A stretch of 64,000 nt of DNA. Source: Georgenia soli (GTDB lineage Bacteria > Actinomycetota > Actinomycetes > Actinomycetales > Actinomycetaceae). Of the stretch, positions 7,964 to 16,136 are shown piece by piece (position 1 is the stretch's first letter; each line of letters starts with the position of its first letter). A program made the position numbers and the translations under genes. The stretch spans positions 1,798,001 to 1,862,000 of the forward strand of contig NZ_PDJI01000004.1 of the NCBI RefSeq assembly GCF_002563695.1, read 5' to 3'. The notes beneath the pieces were generated by a model, which saw only the letters and a program-made list of their open reading frames with translations, did no database searches and had not been told where the DNA came from.

Positions 7964-8749
7964 ATGCGCAGGACCACGCGTCAGCGCCTGTACCGGGGCG
8001 TCAACTACGCGATCTTCGCCGCGGTGGTGGTGATCGTCGTCGTCGCCACGGACTGGGAGCGCATCACCAACCAGTTCTTCCGCATCGACATCGCGCGGGA
8101 GCAGCTGCCCCAGATCATCACGATCGCCCTGAAGAACACCGTGCTGTTCACCGTGATCTCCTTCGTCGGCGGCGTGGTGCTGGGCGTGGTGATGGCGCTG
8201 CTGAAGCTCTCCTCGGTGGGGCCGTACCGGTGGTTCGCGACCGCCTACATCGAGCTCTTCCGCGGCGTGCCGGCCCTGCTGACGATCTTCGCGATGGCGT
8301 ACATGCTCCCCATCGCGCTCGGGCTCCGGGTGCCGGGCGGGCAGGTCGGCGCCGGCCTGGTCGGTCTCATCCTGGTGGCGTCCGCGTACATGGCGGAGGT
8401 GATCCGCTCGGGCATCCAGGCCGTGCCCAAGGGCCAGACGGAGGCGGCGCGCTCGCTGGGGATGTCTCCGGCCCGGACGATGTTCTGGGTGGTGCTCCCG
8501 CAGGGTTTCCGCATCGTCATCCCGCCGATGACCAACGAGTTCGTGCTCCTGCTCAAGGACACCTCGCTGCTGTTCATCGCCGGGTCGACCGTGCTCACGA
8601 AGGAGCTGACCACCTTCGCGCGCGACGGCCTGACGACGTACGCGAACGGCACCCCGCTGATCATGGCGGCGATGCTCTACCTCCTCGTCACCATCCCGTT
8701 GACCCGGCTGGTCGCGTGGCTCGAGCGAAAGATGGCGAAGACCCGATGA
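7964..8749 (+). CDS. Amino acid ABC transporter permease
   Basis: The product is 261 aa with about five membrane helices. It carries the EAA-loop signature of polar amino acid permeases ([20 protein letters not shown], then SLGMSP) and the [11 protein letters not shown] segment. It begins 5 nt after the binding-protein stop with no clear Shine-Dalgarno, so translation is probably coupled. The system has one permease gene, so a homodimer is likely. Its stop overlaps the ATPase start. Confidence 0.93.
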   Translation: MRRTTRQRLYRGVNYAIFAAVVVIVVVATDWERITNQFFRIDIAREQLPQIITIALKNTVLFTVISFVGGVVLGVVMALLKLSSVGPYRWFATAYIELFRGVPALLTIFAMAYMLPIALGLRVPGGQVGAGLVGLILVASAYMAEVIRSGIQAVPKGQTEAARSLGMSPARTMFWVVLPQGFRIVIPPMTNEFVLLLKDTSLLFIAGSTVLTKELTTFARDGLTTYANGTPLIMAAMLYLLVTIPLTRLVAWLERKMAKTR

Positions 8750-9510
8750 ACGACGCCGCCCGCACCACGACGGCGCCCGGTGCCCCCGCGATCGAGATCC
8801 GGAAGCTGCGCAAGAGCTTCGGCGACAACGAGGTCCTGAAGGGCATCGACCTGACCGTCCGGCACGGGGAGGTGGTCTGCGTCGTCGGCCCGTCCGGGTC
8901 CGGCAAGTCCACGCTCCTGCGCTCGGTGAACATGCTCGAGACCCCCTCGGGCGGGGAGATCCTCATCGAGGGGGTCGATGTCCTCGACCCCGACGTGGAC
9001 ATCGACCGCGTCCGGACCCGGATCGGCATGGTGTTCCAGCAGTTCAACCTCTTCCCGCACATGACCGTGATGCGCAACCTCACGATCGCCCAGGAGCGGG
9101 TGCTGCGCCGCTCCCGCACGGAGGCGCAGAAGGTCGCGCGCGACATGCTCGAGAGGGTCGGTCTCGCCGAGAAGGCGGACGCCCACCCCGGTCACCTCTC
9201 CGGCGGCCAGCAGCAGCGCGTGGCCATCGCGCGGTCGCTGTGCATGAACCCGGACATGATGCTGTTCGACGAGCCCACCTCTGCCCTCGACCCCGAGCTC
9301 GTCGGTGAGGTGCTGGAGGTCATGCGGCGGCTCGCCTCCACGGGCATGACGATGATGGTCGTCACCCACGAGATGGGGTTCGCGCGGGAGGTCGGCGACC
9401 GCCTGATCTTCATGGACGACGGCGTCATCGTCGAGGAGGGCGTCCCCGCCGAGATCCTCGCGAACCCGCAGCACGGGCGCACGCAGGCGTTCCTCTCGAA
9501 GGTCCTCTGA
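8746..9510 (+). CDS. Amino acid ABC transporter ATP-binding protein
   Basis: The product is 254 aa. Walker [10 protein letters not shown] is at 48-56, the Q-loop is in [14 protein letters not shown], the signature is LSGGQQQR, Walker B is MMLFDEP, and the H-loop is [12 protein letters not shown]. These place it in the GlnQ/HisP group. The start overlaps the permease stop (ATGA). It powers import by the two preceding products and ends the operon; a repeat array follows within 30 bp. Confidence 0.95.
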   Translation: MNDAARTTTAPGAPAIEIRKLRKSFGDNEVLKGIDLTVRHGEVVCVVGPSGSGKSTLLRSVNMLETPSGGEILIEGVDVLDPDVDIDRVRTRIGMVFQQFNLFPHMTVMRNLTIAQERVLRRSRTEAQKVARDMLERVGLAEKADAHPGHLSGGQQQRVAIARSLCMNPDMMLFDEPTSALDPELVGEVLEVMRRLASTGMTMMVVTHEMGFAREVGDRLIFMDDGVIVEEGVPAEILANPQHGRTQAFLSKVL

Positions 9511-9537
9511 GGCCCGACTTATTGGGGGGCGCGAGAC

Positions 9538-9689
9538 GTCAACTCCTCCCCGATCTGTCAACTCCTCCACGATCTGTCAACTCCTCCCCGAGAGGTCAAC
9601 TCCTCCCCGAGAGGTCAAGTCCTCCCCGAGAGGTCAACTCCTCCCCGAGAGGTCAACTCCTCCTCGAGGTGTCACGAACTCCTCGAGCG
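9538..9689. repeat. 19-bp tandem repeat array (about 8 units)
   Basis: Units of consensus GTCAACTCCTCCCCGAGAG start at 9538, 9557, 9576, 9595, 9614, 9633 and 9652, with a decayed eighth at 9671. The period is exactly 19 bp. The array lies between the ABC operon and the converging sugar porter, in a gap (9511-9825) with no gene that I can support. An open frame exists across it but is only repeat translation. Confidence 0.92.
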
Positions 9690-9745
9690 ATCGCCGGAGG
9701 CGTTCGCCAACTCCCTCACGAACTGAGCGGCCGCCCGTGGGGAAA

Positions 9746-9802
9746 CCTCTGAGGAGAAGAAGACTTCTCACGGAGAAGTTGACGCCTCACGGAGAAGTTG
9801 AC
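9746..9802. repeat. Inverted-orientation units of the same 19-bp repeat
   Basis: Three units end in GAC at 9764, 9783 and 9802, each 19 bp apart. The unit core GGAGAAGTTGAC is the reverse complement of GTCAACTTCTCC, matching the 9538 family in opposite orientation. Inside them GAGAAG-AAGA-CTTCTC (9754-9769) forms a perfect 6-bp hairpin. RNA from either side could therefore fold back, possibly serving as a bidirectional transcription end. Confidence 0.75.
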
Positions 9803-9825
9803 GTCTCACCGGGCTGGCGGGGGGC

Positions 9826-11304
9826 TCACCGGGCGGGGGCGAAGCGGAGACGGAAGTCGGCCTCGAGCTCCTCGAGCGACCGCCCCGACGTCTCCGGGAT
9901 CATCCGCCGTGCGAAGACGATGGCACCGACGTTGACGACGGCGAAGGCCAGGAACGTCGTCGCCCCGCCGACCGCCGCCACGAGGACGGGGAAGGCGAAA
10001 GAGATGGCGGCGTTGACGCACCAGTGCAGGAAGACAGCGACCCCCATGCCGAGACCGCGCAGCTGCAGCGGGAACACCTCGGACAGCATCACCCAGGTGA
10101 CCGGGGACAGCGCGGCCTGCTGGAACAGCAGGAACACCAGCATGAACGCCAGCACCGCGTAGCTGGCACCGACCGGCGGCACCCCGTCCGCGGTGAGCGC
10201 CGGCTCGACGGCGAGTGCGAACACCCCGCTGAGGGCGAGGAGCGCGACGAGGATGCCGGCCTGGCCCACGAGCAGCATGGTCCGGCGCGGCAGCCGCCGC
10301 ACGATGCGCAGCCCGATCAGCGCGCCGACGACGGAGACGACGCCGTTCGCGATGGTCGCCGTCAGGGCTGCGTCGGTGGCGAGGCCCGTGAGCTCCAGCA
10401 GGAGCGGCGCGTAGTACATGATCGTGTTGACGCCGCTGACCTGCTGGATCACGGCGATGCCGATCCCGACCACCAGCAGGCGGCGCACCCACGGCAGGCG
10501 GAGCTCGCGCCACCCGTACCGTTCCCGGCCCTCCTCCGCGCGGGTCACCGCGACGATCTCCATCAGCTCGCCGAGGCTGTCGTGCCCGGCCGGCCGCGAG
10601 CGCCGCAGGGTGGTCAGCGCCTCGCCGTACCGGGCCCGGGCGGCGTACCAGCGGGACGTCTCGGGCACGAAGTGCACGCCGATCCACAGGGCCACCGCGG
10701 GCACGGACGCGGCGGCGAGCATGTAGCGCCAGGTGTGCGGGCTGTCCACGGTGTTCGCCAGCACGGCGTTCGTCGTGTACGCCAGCAGCTGGCCGGTGAC
10801 GATCATCAGCTGGTCGACCGCCACGTACGTGCCGCGCTTCTCCTTCGGCGCGAGCTCGGCGAGGAACACCGGGACCGTGGACGACGCCCCGCCGACGGCG
10901 AGCCCCAGCACCACCCGCGCCACCACCATGGCGGTCAGCCCGGGGGCCAGGGCCGTGCCCAGGGCACCCACGAGGAAGACGACGGCGAGACCCAGGACGG
11001 TCCGCCGTCGTCCGTGCCGGTCCGCGAGCCGACCGGCGAGCAGAGCGCCGAGGGCGGCGCCGACGAGGAGGGAGGAGGTGACCAGGCCCTCCGCCTGGAC
11101 GGTGAGGTCCAGGCCGCCCTGGTCGGCGGGGCGGGTCATGTAGGGCAGGGCGCCGGCGATGACGCCGGTGTCGTACCCGAAGAGCAGACCGCCGATCGTG
11201 ATCGCGAAGGCCGTGAGCCGCATCCGGAGCGGCCGGACGGGGGCGTCCGCCTCCGGGAGGGCGGCGAGCCGGTCGCGGGTGGTCGCGGACGTCGGCGCGC
11301 TCAA
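9826..11304 (-). CDS. Sugar porter family MFS transporter
   Basis: The product is 492 aa from a TTG at 11304, with 12 predicted helices. Sugar-porter signatures are present: ITIGGLLFGYDTGVIAGAL at the first helix, GRLADRHGRRR between TM2 and TM3, PETSRW mid-protein, VSGVNTIMYYAP, and PETSGRSLEELE at the end. It should import a monosaccharide, probably by proton symport. The TTG start overlaps the upstream SMR stop; an ATG at 11223 is the alternative and would drop 27 residues before the first helix. No sugar-metabolic gene adjoins it, so the substrate is open. Confidence 0.9.
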   Translation of the reverse strand: MSAPTSATTRDRLAALPEADAPVRPLRMRLTAFAITIGGLLFGYDTGVIAGALPYMTRPADQGGLDLTVQAEGLVTSSLLVGAALGALLAGRLADRHGRRRTVLGLAVVFLVGALGTALAPGLTAMVVARVVLGLAVGGASSTVPVFLAELAPKEKRGTYVAVDQLMIVTGQLLAYTTNAVLANTVDSPHTWRYMLAAASVPAVALWIGVHFVPETSRWYAARARYGEALTTLRRSRPAGHDSLGELMEIVAVTRAEEGRERYGWRELRLPWVRRLLVVGIGIAVIQQVSGVNTIMYYAPLLLELTGLATDAALTATIANGVVSVVGALIGLRIVRRLPRRTMLLVGQAGILVALLALSGVFALAVEPALTADGVPPVGASYAVLAFMLVFLLFQQAALSPVTWVMLSEVFPLQLRGLGMGVAVFLHWCVNAAISFAFPVLVAAVGGATTFLAFAVVNVGAIVFARRMIPETSGRSLEELEADFRLRFAPAR

Positions 11305-11621
11305 TGGGCACCGCCGAGGTTGAGGATCACCACACCGGCGACGATGAGCCCGATGCCGGCCACCTTGGTCAGTGTCAGCGGCTCCCCGAGGAAGGCCGCA
11401 CCGACCGCGGCGACCGCGGCGGTGCCGAGCCCGGACCACATCGCGTAGGCCACGGAGACGGGGACGGACTTCACGGTCTGGGCGAGGAAGAGGAAGGCGA
11501 CGCCGTAGCAGCCGAGCGTCGCGACGGTCGGCCACAGGCGCGTGAACCCCTCGGTGAACTTGATCAGCGAGGTGCCGACGACCTCTGCCGCGATGGCGAG
11601 GAAAAGGAGGAGGTAGGCCAA
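11301..11621 (-). CDS. Small multidrug resistance (SMR) family transporter
   Basis: The product is 106 aa with four helices, the standard SMR length. The essential Glu13 (AIAAEVVGTSL), Trp62 (YAMWSGLGT) and the GEPLTLTKVAGIGLIVAGV fourth helix match the EmrE/QacE branch. It would export cationic compounds in exchange for protons as a dimer. It starts at a TTG with AAAGG about 10 nt upstream. The downstream sugar porter overlaps its stop, so both share a transcript. No guanidine riboswitch was recognised upstream. Confidence 0.9.
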   Translation of the reverse strand: MAYLLLFLAIAAEVVGTSLIKFTEGFTRLWPTVATLGCYGVAFLFLAQTVKSVPVSVAYAMWSGLGTAAVAAVGAAFLGEPLTLTKVAGIGLIVAGVVILNLGGAH

Positions 11622-11810
11622 GGCGGCAGCCTTTCTGGGGTGAGAGGGTCCCGGTCATTCGAACCGGCCTGCGCCGGTCGCCGCAACTTCCGGGGCGCGG
11701 CAGCGGCTTTCCGGCCGTCTCCGCCTGCTCACCGGGTGCGGTGGGTCACAACTACGGACACACTGTGCCCACCAGACCCGCACCGTCGGGTCGTGACGAG
11801 AGGAGCCGGC

Positions 11811-12041
11811 ATGGGGATCGGTGGAGGAATCTTCCTCATCGTGATCGGGGCGATCCTGGCCTTCGCGGTGTCCGACGTGATCGAGGGCGTCGACCTGTCG
11901 ATGATCGGGTACATCTGCATGGGTGCGGGAGTGATCGCGCTCGTGATCGCGCTGATCATGCACAGCCAGCGCACGAACACCACCCACACCGAGCGCGTCG
12001 AGCGCCGGGACGAGCGCCACATCCACGGTGACGGCGTCTGA
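11811..12041 (+). CDS. DUF6458-like small membrane protein
   Basis: The product is 76 aa. Two hydrophobic helices (about residues 3-20 and 31-50) are joined by a short acidic loop and followed by a charged tail ending VERRDERHIHGDGV. The pattern MGIGGGIFLIVIGAILAFAV and VDLSMIGYICMGAGVI is the one I know from DUF6458, found widely in actinobacteria with unknown function. AGGAG near 11801 supports the start. It is a single-gene unit, followed by a strong terminator at 12073. Confidence 0.82.
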   Translation: MGIGGGIFLIVIGAILAFAVSDVIEGVDLSMIGYICMGAGVIALVIALIMHSQRTNTTHTERVERRDERHIHGDGV

Positions 12042-12072
12042 CCTCAGCGGCTCCTCCGCAGCTGGCACACGT

Positions 12073-12102
12073 GCAGCCGGCGACCTCCGGGTCGCCGGCT
12101 GC
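12073..12102 (+). terminator. Perfect 13-bp hairpin terminator
   Basis: GCAGCCGGCGACC, loop TCCG, then the exact complement. It lies 31 nt after the DUF6458 stop and before the next promoter. Confidence 0.8.
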
Positions 12103-12174
12103 AACGCGTAGGAGAGCCCGCGCAGTCTGTTGCTGCACCAGCAGGGCCGCGTCGCCGTCGCCGCGCCCTCCGGC

Positions 12175-12187
12175 TAGCGTGTGACTC
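12175..12187 (+). promoter_or_regulatory. -10 element for leaderless mRNA
   Basis: TAGCGT (12175-12180) stands 7 nt before the ATG at 12188, and no Shine-Dalgarno is visible. The same spacing recurs at several genes in this window. Confidence 0.6.
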
Positions 12188-13288
12188 ATGGGACTGTCCC
12201 GCATCGCCGCCTCCGTCGAGGACGTCATCAACCGCCGCAGCGTCGTCTACCTGAAGAACCGGGGCTGGCGCCCGCGCACGATCGGGCTGATCGGCTACGG
12301 CTCCGTCCAGAGCCTGCACGTGCTCGGGCGCGTGATCATGGCCGACCCGGAGACGGCGGAGGACCCGGACGCGCTCGAGGAGGTGGCGCCGGTCGGGCCG
12401 ATCAACGTGGCGGCCGAGGCCCAGCGCGGGTGGCGGTCCTTCTTCACCGCCCAGGTGGGCTTCCTGCCCGTGACGGTGCACGCCAACGGCCAGTCCATCC
12501 AGAGCATGACGGACCGCGGCGGCTACATCGACGTGATGGTGCGCGACCACGGGCTCGAGCCCGGCTGGCACGAGGTGACCATCGAGGCCAAGGCCGCCGA
12601 GCCGGTGAGGGCCAGGGTGCTGGTCGTCGACCCGAGCGTGCGCGCCGGCATCGTCTCCGACATCGACGACACGATCATGGTCACGATGCTGCCGCGCGCC
12701 CTCATCGCCGCGTGGAACACGTTCGTGCGCCACACCTCCACCCGCAAGCCCGTGCCAGGCATGGCGGAGCTGTACAAGGATCTCCTCGCCAAGCACCCGA
12801 ACGCGCCGATCTTCTACCTCTCCACCGGCGCGTGGAACACGGTGCCGACGCTGCGGCGGTTCATGCACCAGCACGGCTACCCCGAGGGGCCGATGCTCAT
12901 GACCGACTGGGGGCCGACGCCGACGGGCTTCTTCCGCTCCGGCATCGAGCACAAGCGCACCCAGCTGCGGAACCTGCTGATCACGTTCCCGGAGATCAAC
13001 TGGCTGCTCGTCGGCGACGACGGTCAGCACGACCCGATGATCTACGACGAGCTGGCCCGGGAGCACCCGCGGCACGTCGCCGCCATCGCGATCCGGCAGC
13101 TCTCCCCGGCCGAGCAGGTGCTGGCGCACGGCACGCCCGAGGCCATTGAGGAACCGCCCGCCCTGCGCAACGCCACCGCCGAGCACGGGGTGCCGACCGT
13201 GCAGGGCCGCGACGGTCACGCCCTGGCCACCGTGCTGCCCGAGGTGGTCGCGGAGCGGGACGAGGCGCTGGTGGCGCTCGGCGACTGA
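12188..13288 (+). CDS. App1-like phosphatidate phosphatase (DUF2183)
   Basis: The product is 366 aa. A beta-rich N-terminal region is followed by a haloacid-dehalogenase-type catalytic domain with the nucleophile motif SDIDDTI (Asp158, Asp160) and later LSTGAWN, HKRTQLRNLL and LVGDDGQHDP, the canonical App1/DUF2183 arrangement. Yeast App1 dephosphorylates phosphatidate; bacterial members are unstudied, so a lipid substrate is inferred. No signal peptide is seen. It is transcribed alone, probably leaderless, and converges on the murein hydrolase gene across a hairpin. Confidence 0.86.
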   Translation: MGLSRIAASVEDVINRRSVVYLKNRGWRPRTIGLIGYGSVQSLHVLGRVIMADPETAEDPDALEEVAPVGPINVAAEAQRGWRSFFTAQVGFLPVTVHANGQSIQSMTDRGGYIDVMVRDHGLEPGWHEVTIEAKAAEPVRARVLVVDPSVRAGIVSDIDDTIMVTMLPRALIAAWNTFVRHTSTRKPVPGMAELYKDLLAKHPNAPIFYLSTGAWNTVPTLRRFMHQHGYPEGPMLMTDWGPTPTGFFRSGIEHKRTQLRNLLITFPEINWLLVGDDGQHDPMIYDELAREHPRHVAAIAIRQLSPAEQVLAHGTPEAIEEPPALRNATAEHGVPTVQGRDGHALATVLPEVVAERDEALVALGD

Positions 13289-13352
13289 GCGCTGCCACGC
13301 CCTCAAGGCCGCCCCGACCGCCGTCGCCAGGCTGCGCCTCTGACGAGATGGC

Positions 13353-13390
13353 CGTTCTGGTCAGAAATCGCCTCTGAACTCGCCAGAACG
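13353..13390. terminator. Bidirectional hairpin between convergent genes
   Basis: CGTTCTGG (13353-13360) pairs with CCAGAACG (13383-13390), and TCAGA (13361-13365) pairs with TCTGA (13373-13377) across an asymmetric bulge. It sits in the 185-bp gap between the App1-like gene and the convergent murein hydrolase. Confidence 0.55.
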
Positions 13391-13473
13391 ACAACCTCGT
13401 CGTCGGGAATGAGGACTGCGAGGCCATGCCGGGCCGGGCCCAGCCGCGTCGGGCCACCGACCGACGTCGGACG

Positions 13474-14544
13474 TCACGCCGGCGAGACCACCCGCGTGCC
13501 GGGCAGCGCGACGCCCCGCGCCGCGAGAAAGGCGATCGGGTCCACCGGGGTGCCGTTGACGCGCACCTCGAAGTGCAGGTGCGGCCCGGTGGAGTTGCCG
13601 GACGAGCCCACCCGCGCGATCTGCTGCCCGGCGGTGACCGTGTCCCCCACCCGCACGAGGATGCCGTTCGGCCAGGGGTGGACGTACCGGGTCTGCACCC
13701 CGCCGCCGTGGTCGACCGCCACCATGTACCCGGAGTTCCCGCCCGAGGACGGCCCCGCGATGACGACGACGCCGTCGGCCGCCGCGTAGATCGGGTGCCC
13801 GTCCACGGCGGCCAGGTCGGCCCCCGCGTGCAGGGTGCGGACCCCGCTGATGGGGTGCACCCGGTACCCGAACGCCGAGGTGTACCGGACGTTGCCGAGG
13901 ATCGGGGAGGTCCAGCCCTCGGCGGTGACCGCGCCGGCACTGAGGGCGCTGCACGGGCTGGGCCCGGCCGCGGCGGCGATCGCGTCGAGGTTCTCCCCGG
14001 CCAGCGCGTCCACGACCGTCACCGCGTCCCGCCAGTACTTCTCGTAGTGGTACGGGTCCGCGTTGCCCTGCACGCGGTGCGCCACGATGGTCGGCGGCTG
14101 CGTGGTGCGGTCCGTGAGCGTGGCGAGCCTGCGGAAGAACATCGTCGCCGAGGCGGTGGGGTCCATGCGCTGCTCGAGGGTGCCCCAGGCACCGTTGTCC
14201 CGCTGCTGGAACAGGCCGCGCGAGTCCGGCCCCGCCTCGTCGCCGTGGTCGAGCACCTCCAGCCCGGACTCCCCCATCGCGGTCATGACCCCGATGGTCT
14301 GGTCGCGCACGGACAGCCCGAGGTCCGCGCCGGCGTTGATGATCGCGGCGGCGTTCGCCAGCTGCACGCCGCTGTAGCCGTTCACCTCTGCGTCTGGCTC
14401 CCCGGCGAGCGCGACCCGCACCCCCGGGCCGTCCACGTTGCACGTGTCCAGCCGGTCCTCGGCGTCGATGAGCAGGACGAGCGTCAGCGCACCGCCGACG
14501 ACCGAGGCGAGCACGAGGACCAGCGCGATCACAAGGCGGCGCAC
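13474..14544 (-). CDS. Membrane-anchored murein hydrolase: lysozyme-like domain plus M23 peptidase
   Basis: The product is 356 aa from a GTG one base after the preceding stop. Residues 4-26 form a membrane anchor. Residues about 60-180 resemble a lysozyme/transglycosylase-like domain with candidate catalytic Glu92 (MGESGL) and the DSRGLFQQR and WRDAV stretches. Residues about 210-345 are an M23/LytM endopeptidase with zinc ligands His239, Asp243 and His324 (HAGAD, PHLHFE) plus His289 and His322. Such two-domain enzymes open peptidoglycan for conjugation-type secretion channels (VirB1 role). Its divergent placement beside the secretion-like genes supports that role; a general cell-wall role cannot be excluded. 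Confidence 0.85.
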   Translation of the reverse strand: MRRLVIALVLVLASVVGGALTLVLLIDAEDRLDTCNVDGPGVRVALAGEPDAEVNGYSGVQLANAAAIINAGADLGLSVRDQTIGVMTAMGESGLEVLDHGDEAGPDSRGLFQQRDNGAWGTLEQRMDPTASATMFFRRLATLTDRTTQPPTIVAHRVQGNADPYHYEKYWRDAVTVVDALAGENLDAIAAAAGPSPCSALSAGAVTAEGWTSPILGNVRYTSAFGYRVHPISGVRTLHAGADLAAVDGHPIYAAADGVVVIAGPSSGGNSGYMVAVDHGGGVQTRYVHPWPNGILVRVGDTVTAGQQIARVGSSGNSTGPHLHFEVRVNGTPVDPIAFLAARGVALPGTRVVSPA

Positions 14545-14545
14545 G

Positions 14546-15109
14546 TCAGGCCTGCCCCTCGGGCGGCACGATCCGCTCCACCAGCCACGGCGTCGGGCCG
14601 TCCTGGCGCGAGAGCAGCACCTGCACCGTGCCCGCGTCGGTGCCGACGTCCACGCGGGCGAGGTAGACGCTCGGCTCCTCGACCACCTTCGGCTCGCCCG
14701 TCACCTTGCGCGCGACGATCGAGGCCGGCTGCAGCCACTGGTAGTCCTGCCGCGCCGTCGGCGTGAGGTACACGGACAGCTCGTCGAACCACCGGGCCGC
14801 CGGGAGGTCGGGTCGGGCCCACGCCCGCACGGCGTCCTGGGCCACCCGGCGCGCCTGCGCCCGGGACGCGTCGTCCCACACCGGGGCCGGCGCCGCGGTG
14901 ACCGGCGCGTCCGGCTCGTCCATCGGCTCGCCCGTGGGGGTGGGCGGCACCGGGACGGACGACGGCGAGGGCGCCCCGCTCGTCGCCGTCGGCCCGGGCC
15001 GCGGCTCGGGCGAGGGCCCAGGTCCGGGGCCCGTGCACGCGGCCAGCACGCAGCCCAGCACCAGTGCTGCGGCCCCGCGCCGGACCGCACCGGCAGGACC
15101 TGCGCGCAT
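14546..15109 (-). CDS. Lipoprotein of the secretion-like locus, unknown fold
   Basis: The product is 187 aa. The start at 15109 has GGAGG 4 nt upstream; an upstream in-frame ATG at 15160 has none. A lipoprotein signal ends in lipobox LAAC, followed by about 55 residues of Pro/Ser/Thr-rich tether and a compact C-terminal domain (ARWFDELSVYLTPTARQDY, PKVVEEPSVYLARVDVGTD). That domain's size and alternating hydrophobic strands suggest an NTF2/VirB8-like fold, but I do not recognise a named family. It is the first gene of the minus-strand pair with the murein hydrolase, divergent from the channel genes across a shared promoter region. Confidence 0.65.
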   Translation of the reverse strand: MRAGPAGAVRRGAAALVLGCVLAACTGPGPGPSPEPRPGPTATSGAPSPSSVPVPPTPTGEPMDEPDAPVTAAPAPVWDDASRAQARRVAQDAVRAWARPDLPAARWFDELSVYLTPTARQDYQWLQPASIVARKVTGEPKVVEEPSVYLARVDVGTDAGTVQVLLSRQDGPTPWLVERIVPPEGQA

Positions 15110-15265
15110 GAGACCTCCGTCCCGGCTCCACGGCGCCCGACGGGCGCGGGGCTCGCACACCCTGTATTGGTGGTGTCAACTAGGTCACCATGATCACGTA
15201 GGGACTGCATGATGGTGGTCCGATCAGGACCGTCCTCGGACGCAAACCCCCGAAGGGGCGCTCAG

Positions 15266-15832
15266 ATGGGCAACCATCCACGGCTGAAGAGCCGCGACGA
15301 CGTCGTCGCCGGCGACCGCTTCCTCGTGCCCACCGGCCCGGCGACGCCGCAGCGTGGCGTGCCGGTGCCCGAGAACGCGCTGCCGGCGCGTGTCCGCACC
15401 GAGCGGGCGGCGCCCTGGTGGTTCGGCACGCACGGCGGCGCGGGCGAGTCCACCCTCGCGGCGCTGGTGACCGGTTCGCGGGCGGCGGGCCACGCGTGGC
15501 CGCTCCCGCGCGACGTCAACGACCCCCAGCCCGTGGTCCTCGTGGCCCGCACCAGCGCACGGGGCCTGGAGAGCGCCCGCGTCGCCGCCACGCAGTGGGC
15601 CGCCGGTGACGTGCTCGGCGTCGACCTGCTCGGCCTCGTGCTCATGGCGGACGCCCCCGGCCGGCTCCCCCGGGCCCTGCGCGACCTCGCCCAGCTCGTT
15701 GGCGGCGGGGTGCCCCGGGTGTGGACGGTGCCGTGGGTCGAGGCGTGGCGGTCCGGCGACGACGTCGTGCCGCACGCGGTCGGCGTGCTGCGCCGCGACC
15801 TCACCACGCTCCTGCCCGACGGGGAGGCCTGA
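15266..15832 (+). CDS. DUF6668-like protein with degenerate P-loop
   Basis: The product is 188 aa. The start at 15266 has AAGGGG at 15253-15258. The motif GTHGGAGESTLAAL resembles the deviant Walker A of ParA/MinD proteins, but the essential lysine position is Glu (GAGEST). Downstream strands VVLVARTS, LGLVLMADAPG and a C-terminal VPRVWTVPWVEAWR are typical of the actinobacterial DUF6668 proteins found with SCO6880-type conjugation genes. Function is unknown; loss of the lysine argues against ordinary ATP hydrolysis. It is the first gene of the channel operon, with DUF6112 following 1 nt after its stop. Confidence 0.72.
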   Translation: MGNHPRLKSRDDVVAGDRFLVPTGPATPQRGVPVPENALPARVRTERAAPWWFGTHGGAGESTLAALVTGSRAAGHAWPLPRDVNDPQPVVLVARTSARGLESARVAATQWAAGDVLGVDLLGLVLMADAPGRLPRALRDLAQLVGGGVPRVWTVPWVEAWRSGDDVVPHAVGVLRRDLTTLLPDGEA

Positions 15833-15833
15833 C

Positions 15834-16127
15834 GTGCTCGGTCCCGTCGTCGGCGCACTCAGCACCGCCACGCTCACCCTCACCAACGTGCCCGACCCGG
15901 GCCAGGGCGAGGCGCCCCCCGGCATGGAGGGGTTCCTCCAGCTGCTGTCGTGGACCAAGTGGATCGCCCTGGGCATCTGCGTGCTCGGCCTCATGGTCGC
16001 CGGCGCCCTCATGGCGATCAACGCCCGGCGCGGCGAGGGCGGCGAGCACCTGGGCCGCATCGGCATGGCGCTCGCGGGGGTGGTCGTCATCTCCGGTGCC
16101 TACTTCGTCGTCGGCGCGCTGGCGTAG
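15834..16127 (+). CDS. DUF6112-like two-helix membrane protein (VirB2/TrbC-like)
   Basis: The product is 97 aa from a GTG with GGGGAGG 6 nt upstream. A cleavable-looking N-terminal segment is followed by two hydrophobic helices (about residues 41-61 and 75-96) separated by the short basic loop NARRGEGGEHLGRIG. This matches DUF6112 and the architecture of VirB2/TrbC pilin-like subunits. The same helix-loop-helix with RRGDGGRQLGRVG recurs inside the VirB6-like protein two genes on, suggesting a duplicated module. Role as pilus or channel subunit is inferred from size and neighbours. Confidence 0.72.
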   Translation: MLGPVVGALSTATLTLTNVPDPGQGEAPPGMEGFLQLLSWTKWIALGICVLGLMVAGALMAINARRGEGGEHLGRIGMALAGVVVISGAYFVVGALA

Positions 16128-16136
16128 GGAGCGGAC

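Noticed and set aside
9522..9752. Small protein encoded in the repeat array
   Set aside because: The 76-codon frame is purely repeat translation with no ribosome site.
9538..9802. CRISPR array
   Set aside because: Units are directly adjacent with no unique spacers, and no cas genes are present.
11651..11667. tRNA T-arm-like sequence containing TTCGAA
   Set aside because: No acceptor, D- or anticodon stem can be built around it.
11622..11760. Guanidine riboswitch ahead of the SMR gene
   Set aside because: None of the conserved guanidine-I, -II or -III elements could be found; only a short CCGGT...ACCGG hairpin is present.
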